In this document: in pieces, positions 21,431-33,222 of the stretch | Numbering within the stretch: the first letter of the stretch is position 1 | Layout of the letters: every line of letters starts with the position of its first letter | Assembly (NCBI RefSeq): GCF_030704535.1 | Contig: NC_081814.1 | Span: 26,018,001 to 26,082,000 of the forward strand | Reading direction: 5' to 3' | DNA: 64,000 nt | Origin: Vitis vinifera | Taxonomy: Eukaryota > Streptophyta > Magnoliopsida > Vitales > Vitaceae | The notes under the pieces: model-generated | The model's input: only the letters and a program-made list of their open reading frames with translations | Told to the model about the DNA's origin: nothing | The model's database searches: none | Translations under genes and position numbers: made by a program

Positions 21431-23939
21431 CCTTTCAAACCTAATTCCCCATACTCTGGACATGGTAAATTTCCTAACTAGAACAAATATTCACCAACCC
21501 AACCCGATCTCCTTGGCAAGGTCGCAGGCAACTCCCCTTCATCTTATTTTGTACCTACTACTCAATCCATCCCAAACAATTCCAATCCTCAATTCCAAAT
21601 CTATGGAAAACTTGGCCATACAACCAACATTTGTTATCATAAGACAAATCTCTATTACCAACTAGCCCAACATCCTTGTAAGAACTTCAACACCTTATCT
21701 TTTCCTAAAATCGAGACCCCCAATCCTCCAATGTTCAACATGATGTCTAGCAACATTGCTACTACAAACTCTGTGGCAGATAATAGTAGGTAATTGGACT
21801 CAAGAGCAACTCATCATTTCACACCAAACTACTTCAAAGTTGACCTCAGCAACACCATGCACAGGGTCAGATCAAGTGACAGTTGGGAATGGTAAGAAAA
21901 TTTCAATTTCTCACATTAGATATGCTGCTCTATCAAGTTTTTCACATTATCTTCTACTTAAGCACATATAAGACGTTTGTCATTTCAAACAATCTTATCA
22001 GTGTGTCCAAATTGTGTAGAGATTTGTTGAATTTCACCCTAATTATTTTCTTGTGAAGGATCAGGACACACACAATATCCTCATCTAGGGACACATTGAT
22101 TGTGGCTTCTACAAAGTATGTTCACCACCATCTTCATCAAGACATTCTATCTTACCTTCCGGCTCTAAAGCCTTCATCATCCAAACCAAAGATATCAACA
22201 TCTGGCATAGGCGTTTGAGGCATCCAACTTTAGCTATGGTTCAGAAAGTTCTTGATATTTGTAATATTCAGAAACCAAGAGCTTCTAGTTTCCATTTTTG
22301 TAACTCGTATAAAATGGCTCGGTGGTATGTCAACGAATTGGTCCACTACAGAAACGAGACTTCATAAATTCAGGGACTTGAGAACGGAACAAAAGACGGG
22401 GAGACTCAATCGTCTTCCGAAAAGAGATGCAGCTATGTTGAAGAGACAATTATCTCACTTGCAAACATATTTGGGTGGGATTAAATATATGACGGGGTTA
22501 CCCGATATTGTAATAATCGTTGATCAGCAACATTTGTCTCATCTCTGGCTGTAAGACCTTTTGCATTAATACATACAGATCTTTAGGGTGCTTCACTTAT
22601 TCCTTCTATTACTGGTGTTAAATAATTCCTATTATTCATTGATGATCATACCAAGTTTACTTGGCTTTACTTGCTTAACACCAAAGGTGAGGCTTCTTCC
22701 ATGTTTATGAAATTCCAAGCTATGGTTCAAACTCAATTCAATACTACAATTCAGTTTGTTCAATATGATTAGGGTAGGGAATACAGGTCTCTCTCCAAAT
22801 TGCTTGAGTCTCAGGGTATCTTCCATAGAATTTCATGTCCATATACCCCACAACAAAATGGTAGGGTAAAAAGAAAAAATCACCATGTGGTTGAAATGGG
22901 ATTGTCTCTCCTAGCTCATGCTCATATGCCTCTTAGTTATTGGCCCTTTGCTTTCCCAACTACTTCTTACCTCATCAATAGGCTGCCAACTCCAATTCTA
23001 GCTCATAAATCTCCCTACCATCTTCTATATCACACACCACCATCTTACTCACATCTCAAAATTTTTAGCCGCTCTTGTTTTCTTTTTTTCCGAATTTTTA
23101 ATGATAACAAGCTGCAATTTCGGTCTCGTGAATGTGTTATCATTGGTTATAATTCACAACATAAAGGTTATTTACGTCCTGATCACACATTGGGTAGAAT
23201 TTATATTTCTAGGCATGTTGTGTTCAATGAACTCTTTTTCCCTCTCTAATATTCAATCACTTTCTCCTTATACATCTTGTTTATCTTCTCTTATCACTAT
23301 TCTCATTTTTTCTCATTTACTACTCATATTTCCCCTTCCATCTCAAACTTTACACCTACTCCCTCGTCTTCTTTTTCTTCCTTACCTTCCTTCTCTTCGA
23401 TCTCTCTGTTTGTACCACATTTTGATCCACTTACTACAACCACCTCTATTCCTCTACCATCACAACCTTCTACCTCTTCCAACCCCTTGGTAAATGACTT
23501 GCATATCTCTTAAGAGAAAACCAGACCACCAACTCACAATGATCACCCCTTGGTGACAAGGTCAAAGTATGGAATTTACAAGCCAAGCTACTTTTGAGCA
23601 CTCTTGTAGGATCTCTTCACTTGGTCATCATTTTGCCATTCAAGTCTAGGATCTCTTCACTATTTCTTAGGCATTGAGGTGCATCGTTCTGCTTTTGGTC
23701 TACATCTTAGTCAGCATAAGTATATCACAAATCTTCTTGCCCACACCTCCATGACTGATTCTAAGTCATTTTCTAGTTCTGATTTCTCCATTCATGATGA
23801 GACTCCTCTTGAAAATGGCACTACATACAGAAGTGTAGTTAGGGCACTTCAATATTGCACATTAACAAGGTCTAATATTTCCTTTATTGTGAACAAAGTC
23901 TACCAATTTATGCATTCTCCTTCTGATATTCATTGGCAA
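21431..23939 (+). pseudogene. Element B pol remnant: protease, integrase, truncated RT and RNase H start (unit 2)
   Basis: Protease near 21,795 reads LDSRATHHFTPNY (glycine of DSG lost). The pre-integrase block near 22,200 (IWHRRLRHP) runs into the plastid insertion. Integrase resumes near 22,550 and includes QNGRVKRKNHHVVEM at about 22,855 (catalytic E replaced by K), followed by the LPTPILAHKSPYHLL region. A Ser/Pro-rich linker follows. At about 23,620 the RT core including the YVDD motif is deleted relative to unit 3. The frame then continues with SASGLHLSQHKYITNLL-type sequence to element A. Confidence 0.85.
22311..22530 (+). pseudogene. rps2: Plastid DNA insertion: fragment of chloroplast rps2 (NUPT)
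   Basis: A 220-bp stretch inside the element B integrase region encodes a clear part of chloroplast ribosomal protein S2: [58 protein letters not shown] and IVDQQ. The frame is open throughout. At the same place in unit 3 (about 44,344-44,372) there is ordinary element B sequence of roughly 28 bp, which is missing here. The fragment therefore replaced it, as expected of filler DNA at a repaired break. It is only a middle piece of rps2, without start or stop, and is not a gene here. Confidence 0.9.
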
Positions 23940-24308
23940 TGTTGAGCAAAATGCCTTAGTAGCTATAAACATGCTGGAAGACGTGTGAAAGTTTTTTTGA
24001 ATTGAGGAAGCTTAAGAATATGTTAAGAAGGCTACTAAGATGTGAAGAGGTACTAAAATTGAGGTTGTAACCATAAAACAACTTAGTCAATGTAGCTGAT
24101 AGAGTTTCATGGAGTTATTATGCTGTTGTTGCTATTTTATAGGAAATAGCTATTAGTTCTAGCTATTTTTGTTGTTTTTCTATTGTTTTCTAATGCAAAC
24201 TTGTGTATAAATGTTGCATTTATCATTCAATAAGAGTAGACATTTTTCATTGTCTCAAATACAACTTTCGGTTGTTGCTTCCAACACTTCTAGATTCTAA
24301 AACCTACA
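23940..24308 (+). repeat. Element A 5' LTR (copy 2)
   Basis: 369 bp, TGTTGAGCAA...CCTACA, followed by the primer-binding site. Confidence 0.95.
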
Positions 24309-24443
24309 AATTGGTATTAGAGCCTTCTATCTTGAGGGACCTATGAGGATTGAGTGAAGCCAAAATACCTTCACACATACTGAACTCCAAAGCCAACACA
24401 AACACACAACCTTTAATAGCTTGTAACTATCATTCTATAGCAA

Positions 24444-25260
24444 ATGGATGGAGATACAAGCTTTCTATTAGTACCAGTTGTCAATGGTGATAATTATCAG
24501 GCGTGGACTATTAGATGACAACCCACCTTGAAGCTTTGGATCTTTGGGAGATAGTAGAAGAAGATTATGAAGTACCACCACTTGGAGACAATCCAAGTAT
24601 CAATCAAATGAAGATTCATAGGGAAAGAAAAACAAAGAAAGCCAAAGCCAAGGCTTGTCTCTTCTCTGCAGTTTCACCTTCCATTCTCACCATAATCATG
24701 CAAATAGAGTCTGCTGCAACCATCTGGGAGCATCTAAAAAATGAGTACCAGGGGAATTAAAGGGTGCAGAATATGCAGGTAATAAATTTAATATGAGAAT
24801 TTGAAATGAACAGAATGAAAAAGTCTCAAATTATCAAAGATTATGCTGAATAGCTGCTTAGCATCGCAAACAAGGTAAGATTGTATGGTAAGGAATTTTT
24901 TGATGAAAGAATCGTTCAGAAAATCTTAGTAACTCTGCTTGAAAAATATGAAGCCACAATTTCTTCCTTGGAAAACTCTAAACATCTGTCAAGTATATCT
25001 TTGGTAGAAATTGTTAATGCTTTGCAGGCCTTGGAACAAAGGAGAATGATGAGACAAGAAGGATCTGTTGAGGGAGCATTCCAAGCCAAATCACAAAACA
25101 ATGATTCCAGAAAAGACAGAAAGAAAAACAAGAAGAAGAACAAGTCAAGCAATAACAAAAAGAATCAGAAAGGAGCCCATCCATGTTGCCCTCATTGCAA
25201 AAAAAAAAATCATCATCCGCAAAAGTTCTAGTGGAGGCTAGATGTCAAGTGCAACAATTG
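24444..25260 (+). pseudogene. Element A gag remnant (copy 2)
   Basis: Starts MDGDTSFLLVPVVNGDNYQAW at 24,444, the same capsid type as element C. A one-base deletion near 24,515 breaks the frame (absent from unit 3), and a stop follows at about 24,758. The lysine-rich region and CPHCKKKNHHPQKF (25,185-25,230) lead into the zinc knuckle CNNCGKLGHMEKVC at about 25,252, whose cysteines and histidine are all present. Confidence 0.85.
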
Positions 25261-28200
25261 TGGTAAATTAGGCCATATGGAGAAGGTATGCAAAACACAA
25301 CAAAAAGGAGAGATCAAGGTTGCAGCTGCTGATCAATATCACAAAGAACATTTGTTTGTTGCCATCTGTTTTGCTAGCAAAAACACGTCTGAAAGTTGGC
25401 TCCTAGACAGTGGTTGCACAAACCACATGACTTATGATCAAGGACTTTTCAGGGAACTCGACAAAACAACCATTTCCAAAGTAAGAATTGGAAATGGTGA
25501 ATTCATCTCAGCAAGGGGCAAAGGGACTGTTGCCTTTGAAAGTCTCTCAGGTTTGAAACTTATCCCTAATGTTTTGTTTGTTCCTAATATTGATCAAAAT
25601 CTCTTGAGTGTTAAGCGGCTACTTGAGAAAGGTTTCAAGGTGCCATTTGAGGACAAGTTCTATATGATCAATGATGCAAATGGAAAAGATGTGTTCAAGA
25701 TCAAGATGAGAGGCAAAAACTTTGCCTTGAATCTGCTTAAGGAAGAGCGGGCTGTTGTTTCTCAAGAAAATAATGTCACAGATTTATGGCATAAGAGATT
25801 GGAGCACTTTCATCATAATGGAGTGCTCTACATGAAGAAGAATCAACTTGCAGTAGGTCTACCTGACCTGAAGCAAAATCTTCCTACTTGCATAGCCTGT
25901 CAGTATGGAAAACAATCCAGACTTCCTTTCCCATAGAAATCTACATGGAGATCATCACACAAGCTGCAACTTATACATGTACACTGATTTTGGAGGACCT
26001 TAGAGAACACCATATCTAAAGGGCAGTAAGTACTACATTACCTTTATAGATGGTTATACCAGATATTGTTGGATTTTTTTCCTAAATTTTAAATCTGAGG
26101 TTGCTGATGTATTTTGGAAATACAAGGCCTTAGTAGAAAACCAAAGTGGTGTCGTCATGCAAGTTAGAAGGACAAATAATGGCACTGAATATACTTCTGA
26201 AAGATTCAACAATTTCTGTGAAGAAGCAGGCATAAAGCACCAACTAACTGCACCTTACACACCACAGTAGAACAGAGTGGTGAAGAGGAAGAATAAAACT
26301 TTAATGGAGATGACAAGATGCCTTTTACATGAGAAAGGGCTACCAAAAAAATTTTGGGCTGAAGCTGCAAACACTGCAGTGTTTCTACTAAACATACTCC
26401 TAACCAAAGCTTTGCAAAAAAAGACTCCTTTTGAGGCTTGGTTTGGATATAAACCTCTGTTATTAAACTTAAAAACATTTGGTTGCCTTTGTTTTTTTTT
26501 ATGTGCCTCAAGTGAAATGAGACAAGTTGGATAAAAAAGCAGGAGTTGGGATCTTCGTAGGATACAACAACCAATCAAAGACTTATAGTCTATATGCCTC
26601 ATGCTGACAAATTCATTGTTAATAGAGATGTCAAATTCATGGAGGATGATAAATGGAGTTGGGATGCTAAAAAAAAAAAATCAGAATTTTGAGTTCCTTG
26701 ATGAAAATATTGGTGACATTCCTATAAGAGGCACCAAATCACTTTATGATGTTTATCAAATGTGTAATGTGGCTGTGTTTGAGCTTGCAGGGTTTAATGA
26801 AGCTGTTGAGGATAAAAAATGGAGGGTTGCAATGCAGGAGGAACTCAACATGATAGAGAAAAACAATACTTGGGAGCTAGTTGACAGACCAACACATAAA
26901 AAGGCCATTGGTGTCAAGTGGGTTTATAGAACCAAACTTAATTCTGATGGTTCTGTAAACAAACATAAAGCCAGGCTGGTTGTCAAAGATTATACTCAAA
27001 TGTTTGGTGTGGATTTTTCAGAAACCTTTGCACCTATACCTAGGTTGGATACAATAAGGATGCTGCTAGCTTTGGCTACTAAAATGGGTTGGAAAATCTA
27101 TTAGCTAGATGTAAAATCGGCTTTTCTAAATGGCTACCTTGAGGAGGAAATCTTTGTGGAGCAACCTAAAGGATTTGCAATAAAAGACAAAGAAGACAAG
27201 GTTTATCAACTAAAGAAAGCCTTGTATGGCTTGAAGCAAGCACCCAGAGCTTGGTACAACAAGATTAATGCACATCTGCTTAGTCTGGGGTTTAAAAAAA
27301 GTCAGAGTGAATCCACACTTTATATTAGAAAAATTAATGCTGACATACTTATTATTTCATTATACGTTGATGATTTGCTTGTAACAGGAAGCAATCAATG
27401 TTTAATGGATAAATTCAAAGTTGAAATGGAGGAGGTCTTTGAGATGACAGATCTTGAAGAGATGTCTTATTTCTTGGGAATGGAAGTGCATCGAATCAGC
27501 ACGAGATATTCATCCATTAGCAGAAGTATGCAAAGGAAATTCTAAAAAAGTTCAAGATGGAAGAATGCAAGCCCACAACCACACCTATGAATCAAAAAGA
27601 AAAGTTTTGCAAAGAAGATGGTGCTGAAAAAGTAAATGAAGAGTTATATAGAAACATGATTGGATGCTTGATGTATTTGATTGCAACAAGGCCAGATATA
27701 GTACATGTTGTAAGTCTACTCTCAAGATACATGCATTATGCTAGTGAAATTCACTTGCAGGCAGCAAAACGTATTGTGAGATATATAAAAGGTACTATTG
27801 ACTTTGGCATAAAGTTGAAGCAGGAGCAGAATTTTCATTTTCATGAATTTTCTAATAGTGATTGGGTTGGTTGTGTTGATGATATGAGAAGCACATCAGG
27901 TCATTGCTTTAGTTTTGGGTCAAGTGTTTTCTCTTGGTGCTCTAAAAAACAGGATATCGTGGCACAATCCACAGCTAAAGCAGAGTACATTGCTGCTACT
28001 GCAAATCAAGTACTTTGGATAAGAAAGCTACTAACAGACTTAAACATGGAGCAAACTGGGAGCACACAAGTCTTTCTTGACAATCAAGCTGCAATTTCAA
28101 TTGCAAGTAATCCAATATTCCTTGGCAGGACAAAGCACTTCAAAATCAAGTTTTATTTCTTAAGGGAAATACAACATGATGGAGAAGTAACTTTGGTACA

Positions 28201-28312
28201 TTGTAAAATAGAAGTACAAAATGTTGATATTCTAACAAAAGCTCTACCAAGCGCTAGGTTTGAATTTCTCAGAAAAAGACTTGGAGTTTGTAGCTCCCAA
28301 GTCAAGGAGGAG
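25261..28312 (+). pseudogene. Element A pol remnant (copy 2)
   Basis: Protease LLDSGCTNHMT (about 25,405) is intact, and the integrase zinc-binding part LWHKRLEHFHH...CIACQYGK (25,785-25,910) is recognisable. All three integrase catalytic acids appear lost: the first is replaced near a stop (about 25,984), RSDNGTEY reads RTNNGTEY (26,170) and VERKN reads VKRKN (26,280). RT carries a stop before [10 protein letters not shown] (27,103) but keeps YVDDLLVTG (27,365). RNase H (27,557 onward) ends with DILTKALP. A one-base deletion near 27,495 shifts the frame. Confidence 0.9.
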
Positions 28313-28680
28313 TGTAGAGCAAAATGCCCTAGTAGCTACAAACATGCTGGAAGACGTGTGAAAGTTCTTTTGAATTGAGGAAGCTTAAGAATCTGTTAAG
28401 AAGGCTGCTAAGTGTGAAGAGATGCTAAAATTGAGGTTGCAACCATAAAACAACTTGGTCAATGTAGCTGATAGAGTTCCATGGAGTTGTTATGCTGTTG
28501 TTGCTATTTTATAGGAAATAACTGTTAGTTCTAGCTATTTTTGTTGTTTTTCTATTGTTTTATGTTGCAAACTTATGTATAAATTTTGCATTTATCATTC
28601 AATAAGAGTAGACATTTTTCGTTGTCTCAAATACAACTTTTGGTTGTTGCTTCTAGCACTTCTAGATTCTAAAACCTACA
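28313..28680 (+). repeat. Element A 3' LTR (copy 2)
   Basis: 368 bp, TGTAGAGCAA...CCTACA, preceded by aaggaggag and followed by target copy ggcag. Confidence 0.95.
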
Positions 28681-29248
28681 GGCAGGCTGTAAAACACATT
28701 TTACACTATCTGAAAGGGACTTCTCATTATGGTCTTTCAATCCAAGCCACTCCAAATTACAATTTAACATGTTTTACTAATGTTGACCATGCTTCCAGTC
28801 CTGATGATCATCAAAGTACAAGCAACTACTTTGTGTTTATGGGCTCTAACATCATTTCATGGTCTTCTACAAAGCAAAAAGTTGTATCTCGTTCCACTGC
28901 TGAGTCTAAATACAGGGCAGTTGCAAATGGTGCTGCTGAATTGAGTTTGATTGGCTCTCTTTTGCGAGAACTCAACATCGCAACCAACTTTATTTCTTGC
29001 CTGTACTATGACAACATTAGTGCCAGCTATATGATTGCTAATCCAGTCTTTCATGGTCCAACAAAGCACATCGAGATTGACTTTCATTTTGTCCGGGAAA
29101 AGGTGTTTCACAAAAATCTTACTATGCTTTATATTCCATTTGCTGATCAACTTGCTGATTGTCTCACCAAAGCACTTCCAGTTCAATGATTTCTTCATTT
29201 TCGAAACAAACTCACAGTCCTCACTAGGCCTTTGAGTTTGCGGGGGGC
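28681..29248 (+). pseudogene. Element B RNase H remnant (copy 2)
   Basis: Continues the element B RNase H frame: QAVKHILHYLKGTSHYGL, SWSSTKQKVVSRSTAESKYR, TKHIEIDFHFVREKV and QLADCLTKALPVQ. It is the best preserved of the three copies, with an open frame from about 28,575 to a stop at 29,187 shortly after TKALPVQ. Confidence 0.9.
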
Positions 29249-29463
29249 TGATAAGTAGAGTAAATAACACAAATAATATTGTATTTTGATTACATTAAGT
29301 TTCTAGTTGTTTTATCCTAATAGGGTCACGTGTATAGGTTGTTCCCATTTATATTCCTCCGTTTTTATCTCACTGTATAAGAGACAAGAAACACCAGAAT
29401 CATTTCTTCCTCATCTGTTTTCTTCTCTCGTCTTCCTCTTCTTGTTCTTATTCTTCTCATCCA
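29249..29463 (+). repeat. Element B 3' LTR (copy 2; right end approximate)
   Basis: Starts TGATAAGTAGAG after a G-rich tract. The right end is uncertain because no 5' LTR exists to compare. Confidence 0.55.
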
Positions 29464-29733
29464 ACTTAAAGTTTTTCTAGAAGGAAAAGAGATATTTAGT
29501 ACAAAAGATACAAAAGTTTAGCTAAAAGGAACTTCAGATATGAAGTGTATTTGGATATTGACACGGAACCAAATTAAGTGAAAATGGATGTACATTAATT
29601 GAGCTTACTTAGGAGGATTGTAGCATTGTTGATTGAATACAAATGGAAATTTTGAACTTTTTGGTATTAGAGAATTCATCAAAATATATTTTCTTTCTAT
29701 TTTCAAATTCTTGTTATTAGTTGTAACTTCCTA

Positions 29734-30168
29734 TTTTTGTGTTTTGGGCTAATTCTAGGATTGTTTCCTATATTTGTGTTTTAGGTTTTGTGTATATATA
29801 TTCATTCTTAATCAATGGAAAAGTCAAGCCATTGTTTTTTAATAATCCTCTCTCTACTTCAACATGGTATCAGAGCCTAATCTTCTTGGGCGTATTTTCT
29901 TCCTTTTTTTTTTCCTTCTCCTCAATGGCTTCCGGTGCATCCTTCTCTTCCACCAACGATCCTATCACCATCCAAAACTCCCAAGATCCTCAACATCTCC
30001 TCCTTACAATCAATTTCTCCAATATCACCAAATTGTCTTTTTGTGTTTTGGGCTAATTTTAGGATTGTTTCCTATTTTTGTGTTTTAGGTTTTGTGTATA
30101 TATATTCATTCTTAATCAATGGAAAAGTCAAACCATTGTTTCTTAATAATCCTCTCTCTACTTCAACA
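29734..30168 (+). mobile_element. Mini-LTR element D, copy 2 (best preserved)
   Basis: Direct repeats 29,734-29,864 and 30,037-30,168 flank a primer site (tggtatcagagc, 29,865-29,876) and a gag N-terminus that begins at about 29,926 (MASGASFSSTNDPITIQNSQ) and runs into the second repeat. No pol is present. It is a deletion derivative of a larger copia-type element or a TRIM-like element. A target duplication could not be identified. Confidence 0.7.
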
Positions 30169-30654
30169 TTAGGAATCTGCTTCAAGTTTTTGGATGCTCT
30201 ACTGACCTGAGTTGTATGAAAGGGTGTGACATGTGGAAAAATTGAGGGAGTTTGAAGTTCCAAGCATGCTATTTTTCTAAAAGATTTTCAGAGTATTCGA
30301 AAACCTGAACTTAAGGGGGGCTATTGGGTAATATCTTCAAAAACAATTTTCAGGAATAAAATTCTTTTTGAGACCTCAAATATAAAATATAGATTTTTGG
30401 ATTGTGAAGGCAGTTTAAAATCACGTATGATACAAAGTTTTTTGGCTTATTCTCATTGTTTCCTAGAATATTTTTTAAAAACATCTTAAATTTGTTTAAA
30501 AAAAATTACTTTGTTTTAGAACAAATTAAAAAAAAACAAGAAAACTCTTTTCAACCCAAAATTTTCAATCTTTTTTGAGTCTCTGAATTTGGAGTGGATG
30601 GGAATACGGAGATCCAGGGAATTGGGTTGTGGGGATCAAAGGAAAAGACTAGAG
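30169..30654. other. Intergenic, no gene seen
   Basis: AT-rich, homologous to 3,517-4,001. Nothing recognised. Confidence 0.6.
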
Positions 30655-31031
30655 AGGCCATTGGAAAGGGACTGAACCCCTCAAGAAGTCAAGGTGACAA
30701 GACCAAGTGCCCATATACCTATCTGGAATGCAATCCTTTTGGCATTTTTTCACCTTTATCCTGCGGTGTAAGCGATGGCTTGTAGGCCATCCCAGCTGGT
30801 GCAAGATGCCTCAACCCTTTCCAAATGGCTTTTCCCCAAGCAAGCGCATCCATTAAATCGGCCAAGACGCGTTTCCGAGGAAGAGACACCTGCAGCCATG
30901 TCAATACCACATCAGCCCGGCCCCATTCCCGTGTCAAACTGGGATTCAACTCTAGAGTTTTTGGTGTTTTGAATAGGGTGGCAAAGGCACTGCACAATTT
31001 CAAGGACCCCAGGAACATAAAATATGTCATG
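30655..31031. repeat. R segment, unit 2 copy a
   Basis: Nearly identical to 4,002-4,378 from about the middle onward. Confidence 0.6.
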
Positions 31032-32121
31032 GCTGCATTATAACGAACAACACTGAGGGTTTTGGATTAAAATATTGAGAAGAATACCATTCAAATCCAT
31101 TGAATGGAGGCTGCTATGAACAAAATGAGTGGAGGGGACAAGAGCATCTCCTTTTATTGAAGGTTCTGCAAGGCGTTATGTTTCCACTGATGATTTAAAT
31201 TCAACTCCTTAACCTGTATTTGTAACATGCCATATAAACTATTACTCCCCCTTAAGTTGCATGTCAATGTTAGGAATGCAATGGGGGGATTTCTATTCAG
31301 ATTCAGTTAAAATATTCTTAAAGAATGACATCTCACGCTATTTGGGGAGAAGTGTCTGACAATTATAAGAGTCAGACCCAGCTGGTTTGTTTAAATATGT
31401 TTTAAACCACGTGAGTGAACCAAAGACAGACAATATTCACAGTGGTATAGTTACTTCCCATCTAGAAGTGTCCACTTGGGGGGCTGGTATTCTCTATGGT
31501 CATGACTCCTCATGTGCAGGTGAATGTGATAATTCATTGTGATTGATATTTCCTAATAAGCTCGAGTTTTGAAGTACCAAAACTAGCGCGTTTAAAGTAA
31601 ACCATATTTACGTGATTTATATGTTAAAGTCATGAGATTGATCCAGAGTAATATTTAAGTGGTTTGTGTTTGAAAGTCATGAGAGCCAATGGGGTAGACA
31701 ATACATACATACGTCGTGACAGTTTTTGACAACAGTCGACTTTTAAATATGCCAAGAGAAATCTCAATTGACTCATGGATGCCAGAAAGTTGTGTACTAC
31801 TTGAGCTCTGACTGAACTAACATAGTCATATTGATGTCAGTTTTGTGTTCTTTGCTCGAGTCATTCTCTTGGATTTTTTGAGATAAACCCTAAGTGTAAG
31901 AATGCATGCATAAAACTTATAAAACATCAACCACTTCGGTGGAGCTCATTCTAACTTTTACAATAGTTGAAGAATTGGAGATCAAATTTCATTAATAAAT
32001 ACTTTATACAGAGTTTTGGGCTGTGCAGAAGCTTTGTTTTTGCTGCATGTAGATACACCTAATGAAGCAGAGAGGAAAACCATTTCTACTTGAATCACTT
32101 CTGGTTTGGTTTGTAACTCAT
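31032..32121. other. Intergenic downstream of G1 (unit 2), no gene seen
   Basis: Homologous to 4,379-5,422 but without the two unit 1 deletions. Confidence 0.5.
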
Positions 32122-33069
32122 TCAAGATTGAGACAGTGCCTGTTGGAGACAGTTGAAAGATTTCTGGTAATTCAAGAATCCCATAAACCAGAAGTCAAAA
32201 TTATCCACAGTGACTATTTCCATGTACTTCTGAGATGGGTTTTTCACATTCTCACTTGGGTCTACTCTCTTTACCTTTCTCAGTGGGATTGAGACCTGCA
32301 CAAAGCAAGATTTCCTCTAAGATGATAGAAAACATGGAGATGGAGAAACAGGAAGTGAGAGATCTAGAGAAAGAGTTAAGTGACTAACCCACCTTGTAAT
32401 GGAATCTAACCAATTCACCATTTGGAGAAGAGAATTTGATTGATCTCTCACTGCAAAAGGCAACCCTTTGAGTAGAGATAAAGAGGAGGCCAGCTAGAGG
32501 GCCTGCTGTTGTTGATAAATAGCATTGAGAAGCCTTCAATAGCTTCTCTCCTTCTCGAACTCCAAAAATTTGCTTGAAAACTCTCTTCACTCCCCCTAGT
32601 TGAAGAATTCTAGCCCCCAAGCTCAACTTCCCTTTCACAGTTTCAGAGATCTTAGGCCCTAATCTCACTGCAGTTCCATGTAAAATAAACCAAATTTAGG
32701 TTTTATTGTATATTGTCATCATATTATTTAATCCTGGAGGACAAGGTTGAATGAAAGATGAAACAAGTATTTACCATGCTCTCCGATTCCCTGTACAAAA
32801 TTATAGTCCTTTTTCTCATGTCTGTTCATTTTCTTCTTTCTGTCCACCTTACCTGCATTTTTTAAGACAACCCCATTAGCAAAAGGACTTCCATTGAAGT
32901 TCTCTAGGACCGTAGCTGATATGCAAAGTAGAAAAGAGTGGCTGAGTATGCTTGATAGAGAGAGAATCTTACTATGAGTTAATGCCAGAGATGCATTTGA
33001 GGAAGAGGGATTCTCATTTTGGCGGCTAACTGGGATTCCAATGATCTGTCCTGCAAGTTGGTTCTTCAT
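32122..33069 (-). CDS. GEM-like GRAM-domain protein, locus G1 (unit 2)
   Basis: Exons 32973-33069, 32775-32852, 32393-32667 and 32122-32295 on the minus strand encode 207 aa. By hand count it differs from the unit 1 gene at only about four sites over the 948-bp span. Intron 1 has a normal GT donor here, where unit 1 has GC. The GRAM motifs CYLSTTAGP, QRVAFCSERSI and FWFMGFLNYQK are intact and the C-terminus is QALSQS. Intron 1 (120 bp) is again free of stops and in frame, so a retained-intron form with 40 extra residues is possible. Function is inferred only from the GEM-like family. Confidence 0.85.
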
Positions 33070-33168
33070 ATCTCAAACTGCAACTAGTGGTTGCCAATGT
33101 TTTCTTCCTTTCAGAGATTGAAGAGGTAGTACTCTCAGAGGTTGATCAAACCTTGAAGAATGCAAGTG

Positions 33169-33222
33169 TATTTAAAGGGAAGAACATGGTAGGTGAACCT
33201 TTAACTTTAGTTGGATGAGTCA
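33169..33222 (-). promoter_or_regulatory. Putative G1 core promoter (unit 2)
   Basis: TTTAAATA (33,169-33,176) and TGACTCA (33,216-33,222) on the minus strand, in the same arrangement as unit 1. Confidence 0.4.

Larger units (their letters stand above)
23940..28680 (+). mobile_element. Ty1/copia element A, copy 2 (complete)
   Basis: 4,741 bp with LTRs of 369 and 368 bp, a primer site (tggtattagagc, from about 24,312) and target copies ggcaa (23,935-23,939) and ggcag (28,681-28,685). The single difference is probably a later point mutation. Element B's RNase H frame continues across the site, so A landed inside B. The LTRs differ at about 25 positions (near 7%), so A is older than C. It is coding-dead. 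Confidence 0.95.
19709..29463 (+). mobile_element. Ty1/copia element B (RE1-like), unit 2, with nested insertions
   Basis: Host element of the nest. gag starts at 19,709 and is split by the small inverted-repeat element (19,750-20,689, target copies acatc). Integrase and partial RT/RNase H run to 23,939. Element A (23,940-28,680, target copies ggcaa/ggcag) splits the RNase H region, which resumes at 28,681. The 3' LTR begins at 29,249; its right end is approximate. No 5' LTR is found. Two further changes are specific to this copy: a 220-bp plastid insertion (22,311-22,530) and loss of about 650 bp of RT near 23,620. Confidence 0.85.

Noticed and set aside
22252..22554. 100-aa ORF containing S2 protein sequence, as a possible fusion gene
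   Set aside because: It has no start or stop from rps2, no promoter, and joins to degenerate integrase sequence. It is a plastid DNA fragment, not a gene.
23277..23513. Ser/Pro/Thr-rich ORFs in alternative frames at 23,100-23,510 and 44,945-45,440
   Set aside because: They are the low-complexity linker between integrase and RT of element B read in any frame, not separate genes.
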